Source of the DNA: Dehalococcoidia bacterium | Lineage (GTDB): Bacteria; Chloroflexota; Dehalococcoidia; GIF9; AB-539-J10 | DNA: 6,432 nucleotides | Assembly (NCBI GenBank): GCA_030603265.1 | Contig: JAUVYD010000092.1 | Location: 1 to 6,432, forward strand | Reading direction: 5' to 3' | Shown: positions 1 to 5,483 of the stretch, piece after piece | How the letters are laid out: each line of letters opens with the position of its first letter | Numbering within the stretch: the stretch's first letter is position 1 | The notes under the pieces: generated by a model | Database searches by the model: none | What the model saw: only the letters and a program-made list of their open reading frames with translations | What the model was told of the DNA's origin: nothing | Position numbers and translations under genes: made by a program

Positions 1-602
1 GCCAGGTCTACGTTGAACGTCCGGAGGTCCCTGTTGTTGACGCCGATAATCAGCGCCTCGCTCGCGAGCGCGGTGTCTAGTTCCACTTCGTCGTGCACCT
101 CGACCAGGCAGTGCATGCCAAGCTCGTGGCAGAGTCGCAGGAACTCGCCAAGCCGGGGCCTGTCGAGAAGCGCCACGATGAGCAAGAGGCAGTCCGCGCC
201 ACAGGCGCGGGCTTCAAACAACTGGTAGGGGTCAACGATGAAGTCTTTCCTGAGCACCGGCGGTCGGTCATCGCCCAGTGCCCGGACGACCTGCTGCAGC
301 GTGGTCAGGTTGCCCTGGAAGTAGCGCGGCTCTGTGAGAACCGATATCGCGGAGGCGCCGTTCGCCACGTATGTCGAAGCCATCTCAACAGGGTCGAAAT
401 GACGATTGAGGACCCCCTTCGAGGGAGATGCCTTCTTGATTTCCGCGATGACGCTCACGCCGTCGCCTCGCAACGCGAGTGCGAGGTCACGCGCCGGCTC
501 GCGAAGCTGCGCGGCACGCTCGACCTCGTGCAGAGGATGCATCTCCTTGCGCTGGTTGAGCGCTTCAGCGCCGTCCGTCACTATCCTTTCGAGAATCGTC
601 AT
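1..602 (-). CDS. trpC: Indole-3-glycerol phosphate synthase, 3' end cut by window edge
   Basis: TrpC closes 1-(2-carboxyphenylamino)-1-deoxyribulose 5-phosphate to indole-3-glycerol phosphate with loss of CO2 and water, the fourth step from chorismate to tryptophan, in the cytosol. My translation from the ATG at 602 reads 200 residues without a stop and leaves at base 1; the family is usually about 255-270 long, so roughly the last 60 residues are missing. Visible family motifs are AEIKKASPSKG (residues 53-63, with catalytic-type E54 and K56), LRKDFIVDPYQ (117-127, with K119), LVEVH (166-170, with E168) and IIGVNNRDL (185-193, with N189). The C-terminal catalytic Glu/Ser of the barrel lies outside the window. 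The start shares an ATGA overlap with the trpD stop and has only a weak purine-rich site before it, so translation is probably coupled to trpD. The identification is secure. Confidence 0.96.
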   Translation of the reverse strand, partial: MTILERIVTDGAEALNQRKEMHPLHEVERAAQLREPARDLALALRGDGVSVIAEIKKASPSKGVLNRHFDPVEMASTYVANGASAISVLTEPRYFQGNLTTLQQVVRALGDDRPPVLRKDFIVDPYQLFEARACGADCLLLIVALLDRPRLGEFLRLCHELGMHCLVEVHDEVELDTALASEALIIGVNNRDLRTFNVDL

Positions 603-1621
603 GCGGCCGCCCTGGCGAAACTGCGACTGAACTCCGACAGCGCGCTCAGTTTCTTCAACGCACGACCGCTGTCAATGGAATCCGTTGCCATCTCTACTCC
701 ATCCCTGAGAGTCCGCACTCTGCCTGCAACCATGAGTCCCGCCGCTGCGTTCATCACGACCACGTCGCGCCGCGCATCACGCCTGCCGGCCAGGACATCA
801 CGCAGCAGCCTCGCATTATCGTCAGCGCTTCCACCTTCGAGTTCCTTCCACACGGCCGGTCGCAGTCCGAAGTCCGCGGGGCCAACTGCATACGTACTCA
901 TCCGGCCTCCATCCAGTTCGCACACCGTGGTCTTTCCTGACGGGGATATCTCATCCAGTCCATCCTCACCGTGCACAACCATCGCCCGCTGGAAGCCAAG
1001 TCGATGCAGCACTCCCGCCATCTTCTCCACAAGGCCGGGTTCGGCCACGCCGAGGAGCTGTGCCCTCGCACCTGCAGGATTGCAGAGAGGCCCCAGGATG
1101 TTGAACACGGTACGTACGCCTATCTCCTTGCGCGGTGCGGCTGCGTATTTCATGGCCGGATGGAACCGCGGGGCAAAGAGGAATCCGATACCGACCTGTC
1201 TGATGCAGCGTTCAACCTGGTCCGGCTCGAGGTCCAGTCCCACGCCGAGCGTCTCCAGGACATCTGCGCTGCCGCACCGACTGCTCATCGCCCTGTTGCC
1301 GTGCTTGGCCACTTTCACACCGGCTCCTGCCGCGACAAACGCCGCCGCGGTTGAGATGTTGAAGCTGTGCGAGCCGTCTCCTCCCGTACCGCACGTATCC
1401 AGCTCGGCCCCGGCATCGATGCGTACAGCCCGCGACAGCATCGCGCCCGCCATGCCCGCAATCTCATCGGCGGTCTCTCCCTTCATGCGCAGCCCGATTA
1501 CGAAGGCGGCAATCTGGGCAGGTGTCGCCTCGCCCTGCATGATTTCGTGCATCACGCACGACGTCTCCATCGTGTCCAGTGAGCGCCCTGCAACCAGGGC
1601 GCCAATAGCCTCTCGAATCAT
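599..1621 (-). CDS. trpD: Anthranilate phosphoribosyltransferase
   Basis: TrpD transfers the phosphoribosyl group of PRPP to anthranilate, giving N-(5-phosphoribosyl)anthranilate. The 340-residue length is normal for the stand-alone enzyme. An N-terminal helical region (about 1-65) precedes the phosphoribosyltransferase fold. Signature motifs are DTCGTGGDGSHSFNIST (75-91, the PRPP pyrophosphate loop), KHGNR (106-110, anthranilate and PRPP site), SSRCGSAD (113-120), FNILGPLCNP (173-182) and GLDE (221-224, acidic metal-binding pair). The start overlaps the trpG stop as ATGA (bases 1618-1621 on the opposite strand), with AAAGGAG about 7 nt upstream. It is not fused to TrpG, unlike the enterobacterial TrpGD. 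All expected motifs are intact. Confidence 0.97.
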   Translation of the reverse strand: MIREAIGALVAGRSLDTMETSCVMHEIMQGEATPAQIAAFVIGLRMKGETADEIAGMAGAMLSRAVRIDAGAELDTCGTGGDGSHSFNISTAAAFVAAGAGVKVAKHGNRAMSSRCGSADVLETLGVGLDLEPDQVERCIRQVGIGFLFAPRFHPAMKYAAAPRKEIGVRTVFNILGPLCNPAGARAQLLGVAEPGLVEKMAGVLHRLGFQRAMVVHGEDGLDEISPSGKTTVCELDGGRMSTYAVGPADFGLRPAVWKELEGGSADDNARLLRDVLAGRRDARRDVVVMNAAAGLMVAGRVRTLRDGVEMATDSIDSGRALKKLSALSEFSRSFARAAA

Positions 1622-2190
1622 CTGCTTGCTCCTTTCACGAAGTTGCGCAGCAGTTCCTTGCCTGATTCGGTCATGAACGACTCGGGATGAAACTGCACTC
1701 CCTGTACCGGATACTCCCTGTGTTGCAGGCCCATGATGAGACCGTCAGCGGTCCACGCAGTCACGTCGAGGCAATCGGGGAGGCTCTCGCGCTCCACGAT
1801 GAGCGAGTGGTAGCGCACCGCCGAGAAGGGATTCGGCATGCCGGCGAACACACCGGCACCCTCGTGGTAGATGTGTGAACTCTTGCCGTGCATTATCTCG
1901 TGCGCCTGCCGAACCACCGCGCCATACGTATGGCCAACGCACTGGTGGCCGAGGCAGACGCCGAGTACGGGCAGTCTGGTTCCGAAGTGCCGGACAACGT
2001 CGTTGGAGATACCGGCGTTCTCAGGCGTTGAGGGACCCGGCGACAAGACGATGCGCTCCGGCGCCATGGCCTCGATATCATCCAGGCTGATGCGGTCGTT
2101 GCGCACCACGACCACGTCCTCACCCATCTCACTAAGATACTGGAACAGGTTGTAGGTGAAGCTGTCGTAGTTATCTATGAGCAGCAACAT
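1618..2190 (-). CDS. trpG: Anthranilate synthase component II, glutamine amidotransferase
   Basis: TrpG is a class I glutamine amidotransferase that hydrolyses glutamine and channels ammonia to TrpE for anthranilate formation. The 190-residue length is typical of a stand-alone subunit. It opens with LLLIDNYDSFTYNL and has the oxyanion-region PGPSTP (51-56), the nucleophile elbow GVCLGHQ (77-83, C79), HGK (101-103) and the triad partners in VQFHPES (165-171, H168 and E170). Some family members also serve folate synthesis as PabA; the position directly between trpE and trpD points to tryptophan as the main role. Its ATG lies inside the last codons of trpE (20-bp overlap) and is preceded by GGAGGG about 5 nt upstream, so it has its own good ribosome site as well as likely coupling. 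Confidence 0.96.
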   Translation of the reverse strand: MLLLIDNYDSFTYNLFQYLSEMGEDVVVVRNDRISLDDIEAMAPERIVLSPGPSTPENAGISNDVVRHFGTRLPVLGVCLGHQCVGHTYGAVVRQAHEIMHGKSSHIYHEGAGVFAGMPNPFSAVRYHSLIVERESLPDCLDVTAWTADGLIMGLQHREYPVQGVQFHPESFMTESGKELLRNFVKGASR

Positions 2191-3640
2191 AGCGTCCCTC
2201 CGTTTTCGCGGTGGCCTGTTCGGCCTGGCTGATGGCCTTCAGCAGCGCCCCTGCCTTGTTCATGCTCTCCTCGTACTCACGTTCCGGGACGCTGTCGTAC
2301 ACGATGCCGCAGCCCGCTTGTACGTAGGCCACGCCGTCCTTCACAACCAGCGTCCTGATGGCAATCGCCATGTCCATATTCCCGGAGAAGGAGAAATAGC
2401 CAACGGCGCCGGCATACAACCCTCGCCTGTCCGGCTCAAGGCCGGCGATTATCTCCATCGCTCGTATCTTTGGCGCACCTGAGACGGTGCCGGCGGGGAA
2501 GCAGGCGCGAAGCGCATCGAACGCGGAGAGTCCATTACGAAGACGGCCCTGCACGTTCGTGACCAGATGCATGACGTGTGAGTAGCGCTCCACGTCCATG
2601 AGTTCGCTCACCTCGACCGAGCCGGGCTCGCTCACCCTGCCAACGTCGTTGCGACCAAGGTCGACGAGCATGATGTGTTCGGCGCGCTCTTTCTCGTCGC
2701 TCTTCAGCTCCGCCTCGAGCCGTGCGTCCTCTTCAGTGTCCTTTCCACGACGCCTGGTGCCCGCAAGAGGGCGCGTCGTCACCACGCCATCCTCGACCCG
2801 AACGAGAATCTCGGGTGACGCGCCGACGACCTGAAAGCTGCCGTAGTCCACGAAGAACATGTACGGCGATGGATTCACGCTGCGGAGCGCCCGGTAGATA
2901 TCGAACGGGGCCGCGCTCGTAGGACGCGTGAGACGCTGGGACAGCACGACCTGTATGGCCTCGCCCTCAGTGATGTAGCGCTTGGCCTCCACGACAGATG
3001 CCTCGAACTGTTTCCGCGTCATGTTCGAGGTCACTTCGCCGGACGCAGAGTGGTGTGCGCCGGGGTTGCGCCCCCCGGGAAGCGGCCCGTGCAGACGTGC
3101 GATCTGCTCTTCAATCCTGTCGACGGCCCTCTCGTACTCCACCTCGGGATCACCGTCAGGACGAACGTGGCTGAGCACCTTGATGGTGTGCGTGACGTGG
3201 TCGAAGATGAGCATCGTGTCCACGAACATGAAGAGCGATTCGGGCAACCCCAGGACGTCGTTCTCCGGCGAGGGCAGTTCCTCGAAACGCGTTGCCACCT
3301 CGTAGCCAAGGTAGCCGACGAATCCGCCACAGAATCGGGGCAGTCCGGGAACCTGCGCGACCCTGTATCGAGACAGGGCGCTCTCGACATGGTTGAGCGG
3401 ATCGCCACCACCGGCAGCCGACGGCTTCAGTGTGGGATACGGTCCCGCACCGATGAAGCTGTAGCGCGCCATACGCTGGCCGCCCTCAACGCTCTCAAGA
3501 AGGAAAGACGGGCCGCCGCGGTTCACCTTGAGAAACGCAGACACCGGCGTCTCAAGGTCCGCGACGACCTCACGCCAGACGGGCACCCACATGCCTCCCT
3601 CTGCGTAACGTCGTACCTCTTCCAGCGTTGGGTAGTACAT
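2171..3640 (-). CDS. trpE: Anthranilate synthase component I
   Basis: TrpE converts chorismate to anthranilate using ammonia supplied by TrpG; it is the committed step of tryptophan synthesis. I place the start at the ATG giving MYYPTLEEV, because AAGGAGG lies 7 nt before it and the N-terminus matches the family. A 29-residue extension is possible with a non-ATG start but would lie over the T-box terminator. The resulting 489 residues are a normal length. The N-terminal domain has the tryptophan-binding LLES motif (47-50). The chorismate-binding domain (about 208-470) has NPSPYMFF (256-263, second part of the feedback site), PLAGTRRRG (291-299), EHIMLVDLGRNDVGR (321-335), HVMHLVTNVQG (355-365) and FPAGTVSGAPK (381-391), then GCGIVYDS (443-450). 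The catalytic motifs are complete, and retention of both allosteric motifs suggests feedback inhibition by tryptophan. A p-aminobenzoate or isochorismate synthase is unlikely given LLES and the operon. Confidence 0.97.
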   Translation of the reverse strand: MYYPTLEEVRRYAEGGMWVPVWREVVADLETPVSAFLKVNRGGPSFLLESVEGGQRMARYSFIGAGPYPTLKPSAAGGGDPLNHVESALSRYRVAQVPGLPRFCGGFVGYLGYEVATRFEELPSPENDVLGLPESLFMFVDTMLIFDHVTHTIKVLSHVRPDGDPEVEYERAVDRIEEQIARLHGPLPGGRNPGAHHSASGEVTSNMTRKQFEASVVEAKRYITEGEAIQVVLSQRLTRPTSAAPFDIYRALRSVNPSPYMFFVDYGSFQVVGASPEILVRVEDGVVTTRPLAGTRRRGKDTEEDARLEAELKSDEKERAEHIMLVDLGRNDVGRVSEPGSVEVSELMDVERYSHVMHLVTNVQGRLRNGLSAFDALRACFPAGTVSGAPKIRAMEIIAGLEPDRRGLYAGAVGYFSFSGNMDMAIAIRTLVVKDGVAYVQAGCGIVYDSVPEREYEESMNKAGALLKAISQAEQATAKTEGRYVAAHR

Positions 3641-3647
3641 CTCTATT

Positions 3648-3654
3648 CCTCCTT
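3648..3654 (-). promoter_or_regulatory. Strong Shine-Dalgarno site of trpE
   Basis: On the minus strand AAGGAGG stands 7 nt before the ATG at 3640. It fixes the trpE start and lies downstream of the leader terminator, so the site is transcribed only on read-through. Confidence 0.9.
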
Positions 3655-3668
3655 CAGCACTTGCCGGA

Positions 3669-3705
3669 CAAAAAGAAAGCCCCTCGCCCAATAGGGGCGA
3701 GGGGC
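3669..3705 (-). terminator. Leader (regulated) terminator of the trp T-box
   Basis: On the minus strand GCCCCTCGCCC and GGGCGAGGGGC form a perfect 11-bp GC-rich stem around the five-base loop CTATT (3679-3705), followed at once by TTTCTTTTT (down to about 3670). This is a textbook intrinsic terminator. Its 5' arm contains CCCCT, which can instead pair with the AGGG of the T-box to form the antiterminator, so the two structures exclude each other. Confidence 0.95.
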
Positions 3706-3716
3706 CATAAGGCCTT

Positions 3717-3730
3717 CGCGGTGCCACCCT
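3717..3730 (-). promoter_or_regulatory. T-box consensus (antiterminator bulge)
   Basis: The minus strand reads AGGGTGGCACCGCG, matching the highly conserved T-box core. The TGGC in it is the bulge expected to pair with the NCCA end of uncharged tRNA. AGGG can pair with CCCCT in the terminator 5' arm. Confidence 0.97.
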
Positions 3731-3874
3731 AGTTGACCACGCATACGATATGCATGGCCTTCTCTTTTCAGGTACCGTCCCGGTAAAACCGGGCTATACC
3801 CTGGGCTCTGATAACGGTGCCCTCTCCGTCAGGTCCTACTCGGGAGAATCCCTTTCAGCCTGCGGCTCCCGGGT

Positions 3875-3877
3875 CCA
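3875..3877 (-). promoter_or_regulatory. T-box specifier codon UGG (Trp)
   Basis: TGG sits in the purine-rich sequence GAATGGACC just before the closing strand of Stem I and opposite AGTA, the normal place for the specifier. It matches the tryptophan function of the downstream genes. Confidence 0.88.
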
Positions 3878-3985
3878 TTCAACCCCTGCGCTGTCACCGG
3901 CTCACACCTTACCCGGCTCTCTGAGACTCGCTGGTGGGCATACTAGTCCCGCTCGTTGCCTTTGCCTATTCAGTTGTGAACGCGC

Positions 3986-4014
3986 ATGGTAGGAGTCCAG
4001 CGGCGGTTTGTCAA
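3986..4014 (-). promoter_or_regulatory. Predicted sigma70-type promoter of the trp operon
   Basis: On the minus strand a perfect -35 hexamer TTGACA (4009-4014) and a -10 hexamer TACCAT (3986-3991, four of six consensus positions) are separated by exactly 17 bp. Transcription should begin near 3979, just upstream of T-box Stem I, which gives a leader of about 340 nt. The placement relative to the riboswitch supports it; no transcript data are available. Confidence 0.75.
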
Positions 4015-4112
4015 ATCGGCTCGTGGCCGGGTTGCCTCACTCTTCCATACAAACCACTTCAGGTGCCCCCTGATATGCTCGCACCTCCCCCATACCTCCC
4101 ATCCAGCCAACC
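4015..4112. other. Short intergenic stretch between the DUF4325 gene and the trp promoter
   Basis: No gene is evident here. There is a 6-bp inverted repeat (AGGTGC at 4061-4066 and GCACCT at 4081-4086) with a 14-base loop and no following T-run, so it is at best a weak terminator for the upstream minus-strand gene. Confidence 0.4.
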
Positions 4113-5174
4113 TCACGCGGGGAAGCTCGTCCCTCCCCCACTCGCGCCTGACTTCACGCGCCGAATCATCTTTTCCACGTCTTCGTTGGCCCGTACCGGG
4201 TAGACGGCCACTTCCGGATACTCGTTCCTGAACACCCGAAAAACCTCGTCCGCAAACGCCTGGCCGATGAAGTCCACCCCGTCGAAGTCGAGTGCCACTT
4301 CCTTGAACTGCTCAATCCGCGCGAGCAATCTTCGAGCCTGTGAGCGGGAGAGGAGCTTCTCTGCCTCGTAGGACGCGAGACGAACCGGAACATGCGTCCG
4401 CGAGAAGCCGTAGTCCTCCTCTGCCGAAGCGAATCGGTCGAAGATGCCTTTGAGCGTGCGGTTCGAATCCACGGCAAGGTTCATCAGCACCGTAGTGCCT
4501 ACTCCGCGCCCATCCTCCTCACCGGTCTCGGCAAGCCAGTCATCCCGCTCGCTGCTGTGTGAGTAGAACAGTCCCCCGGAGAGAATCTGGAACCTGTCAA
4601 AGAGCCGCGAAGTGAAGAAGATTCCCTCGCCAGTATGCCGCCGCGGATCCGTCGTCAGCTTCCCCTTGGAGAGTTCAAACAGCGCCACGCGCGGGTCTTC
4701 CAGCCTGAGTTCACGCGCTATCTTGTTGAAGATGCCCACTCCATCGTCATGGACAGTCATCTCCAGCCTGACGGCATCCAACCTGAGTCCGACAGAGGCG
4801 GTCTCGGCAGCCGAGTGTTCGATGACGTTGTTGAACATCTCGGTGAAGCCGTACTGACATATGTCAAGGATGTTCTTGCGGAGGTCTCCGAGCCTCGGCC
4901 TCACGCGAAGGCGCCAGAGCTCGCTCTCCGAGGTCTCCGGCGTCACCCGGAGGCTGAGTTGCTCCTCAACAAGGCTACGGAGGGAGTAGCGCCGCCCGCT
5001 CGTTGTGCCATCGCCAACCAGCATCCCATCGATGACCAGCCCGCGCACGTAGCGATGCGCCATCTGCCTGCTGATGCCAAACCGCTCCTGGGTCAGCCGC
5101 ACAACGTCGGATGGGTGCTCCTCGACGGTGTCGAGAATGAACCGTCGTATCTCCTCACGTCGTTCACCCGTCAT
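4113..5174 (-). CDS. Winged-helix / GHKL ATPase / STAS-like (DUF4325) regulatory protein
   Basis: This 353-residue predicted cytosolic protein has no signal peptide or membrane segment. Residues 1-66 look like a winged helix-turn-helix (RLTQERFGISRQMAHRYVRG at 26-45, then a GRRYSL wing at 60-65). Residues about 95-235 form a GHKL ATPase domain: N-box EMFNNVIEHS (112-121), G1 box DDGVGIF (143-149) and G2 box HTGEGIFF (180-187). No phosphoacceptor-His dimerisation domain is visible, so it resembles anti-sigma kinases such as SpoIIAB more than sensor kinases. Residues about 262-340 match the STAS-like DUF4325 domain (VALDFDGVDFIGQAFADEVF at 293-312). Where a classical STAS antagonist has a phosphorylatable Ser, this has Gly-Gln-Ala. 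The ATG has a modest AGGA 7 nt upstream. By analogy it may be a single-chain kinase and antagonist switch linked to DNA binding; the target is unknown. The domain call is good, the function inferred. The unusual repeat array lies 28 bp upstream. Confidence 0.85.
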   Translation of the reverse strand: MTGERREEIRRFILDTVEEHPSDVVRLTQERFGISRQMAHRYVRGLVIDGMLVGDGTTSGRRYSLRSLVEEQLSLRVTPETSESELWRLRVRPRLGDLRKNILDICQYGFTEMFNNVIEHSAAETASVGLRLDAVRLEMTVHDDGVGIFNKIARELRLEDPRVALFELSKGKLTTDPRRHTGEGIFFTSRLFDRFQILSGGLFYSHSSERDDWLAETGEEDGRGVGTTVLMNLAVDSNRTLKGIFDRFASAEEDYGFSRTHVPVRLASYEAEKLLSRSQARRLLARIEQFKEVALDFDGVDFIGQAFADEVFRVFRNEYPEVAVYPVRANEDVEKMIRRVKSGASGGGTSFPA

Positions 5175-5186
5175 CGGTGCGTCCTA

Positions 5187-5209
5187 CGGCAGCCTTGCCC
5201 GACTGTCAA
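5187..5209 (-). promoter_or_regulatory. Possible promoter -35 element of the DUF4325 gene, inside the repeat array
   Basis: On the minus strand a perfect TTGACA occurs at 5204-5209 within the first (degenerate) repeat unit. Seventeen bp further on is TAGGAC, a poor -10 match (about three of six). If used, transcription would start very near the ATG, so the call is weak. The repeat cores themselves read TTTACA on this strand and resemble -35 hexamers. Confidence 0.3.
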
Positions 5210-5356
5210 CCCTGGCGGACCGCCTTGTAAACCATTTGCGCTGTAATTGTAAACCTTTCGTCGCATATTTGTAAACCACTGGGGCCATATTTGTAAACCT
5301 TACGGCGCGACCTTGTAAACCACACATCAGGGGACAGTCAACCGCTGGAAGCCGCG
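5203..5356. repeat. Seven-unit array of 22-bp-phased direct repeats (core TTGTAAACC)
   Basis: TTGTAAACC occurs exactly at 5225, 5247, 5269, 5291 and 5313, always 22 bp apart. In the same phase, degenerate cores lie at 5203 (CTGTCAACC) and 5335 (CAGTCAACC). The 13-bp stretches between cores differ in sequence, though two end in CATAT directly before the next core. The outer units belong to a near-perfect 11-bp direct repeat, GAC(T/A)GTCAACC, at 5201-5211 and 5333-5343, exactly six periods apart. A conserved short core with variable spacers at two helical turns is what arrays of protein-binding sites look like. Candidates are an operator for the adjacent regulator, transposase sites from an IS21/Tn7-like end, or iteron-type sites. 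It is not a CRISPR: repeats and spacers are far too short. Confidence 0.9.
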
Positions 5357-5368
5357 ACGCGGACTTCC
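5347..5368. repeat. Imperfect inverted repeat abutting the 22-bp array
   Basis: GGAAGCCGC (5347-5355) and GCGG-A-CTTCC (5359-5368) can pair in nine positions with one bulged base and a three-base loop. It overlaps the last repeat unit. No T-run follows on either strand, so a plain intrinsic terminator is unlikely; it may be an operator half-site pair or part of the same element as the array. Confidence 0.5.
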
Positions 5369-5483
5369 TGGTACCCGTGGGCAGAGAACGGGCATCGAGC
5401 CAAGGCACTAGGCCCGCAGCACAGGACCCGCTACAACAAGACGTGCTTTACACTCGTCAACTGCGGCTTCTCACTTGCTTCGC
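5369..5483. other. Intergenic stretch downstream of the DUF3795 gene
   Basis: I see no gene here. A weak 5-bp inverted repeat, CCCGT (5374-5378) with ACGGG (5388-5392), is present. No convincing terminator for the minus-strand DUF3795 gene is visible, so read-through into the array and the DUF4325 gene cannot be excluded. Confidence 0.4.

Larger units (their letters stand above)
3669..3979 (-). promoter_or_regulatory. Tryptophan T-box riboswitch (trp operon leader)
   Basis: This leader RNA senses the charging state of tRNA-Trp and controls transcription into trpE. Read on the minus strand it shows the elements of a T-box in the right order. The Stem I base is CGGG (3951-3948) with CCCG (3873-3870). 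The AGTA internal-loop motif (3941-3944) faces a specifier loop GAATGGACC, whose TGG codon at 3875-3877 is followed by the usual purine. The distal GGTGTGAG (3901-3908) carries the GNUG-type motif. CCGTTATC in the Stem II region (about 3808-3818), a small perfect hairpin CCCGGT-TTT-ACCGGG (3779-3793), the T-box AGGGTGGCACCGCG (3717-3730) and the terminator follow. By family knowledge, uncharged tRNA-Trp pairs its anticodon with the UGG specifier and its acceptor end with the T-box bulge, blocking termination. The 5' boundary is my estimate from the promoter. Confidence 0.96.

Noticed and set aside
93..1676. 527-codon open frame on the plus strand
   Set aside because: It is antisense to trpC and trpD, whose protein motifs are unmistakable. 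Its translation has a low-complexity Ser/Pro/Ala/Arg composition typical of an antisense frame in GC-rich DNA, and no ribosome site supports it.
3050..3694. 214-codon plus-strand frame opposite trpE
   Set aside because: It overlaps the well-supported trpE and part of the leader terminator and shows no recognisable domain.
3641..3727. N-terminal extension of trpE by 29 codons
   Set aside because: It would need a non-ATG start inside the T-box and would translate the terminator hairpin. The ATG at 3640 has an ideal Shine-Dalgarno site and gives the family N-terminus.
4061..4086. Intrinsic terminator after the DUF4325 gene
   Set aside because: The stem is only 6 bp with a 14-base loop, and no T-run follows on the minus strand.
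4635..5246. 203-codon plus-strand frame opposite the DUF4325 gene
   Set aside because: It is antisense to a gene with clear N-, G1- and G2-box motifs and shows no domain of its own.
5203..5356. CRISPR array
   Set aside because: The cores are 9 bp and the spacers 13 bp, well below CRISPR repeat and spacer sizes, and no cas gene is present.
5184..5408. 74-codon minus-strand frame across the repeat array
   Set aside because: It has no ribosome site or recognisable protein features, and the array sequence explains its composition.
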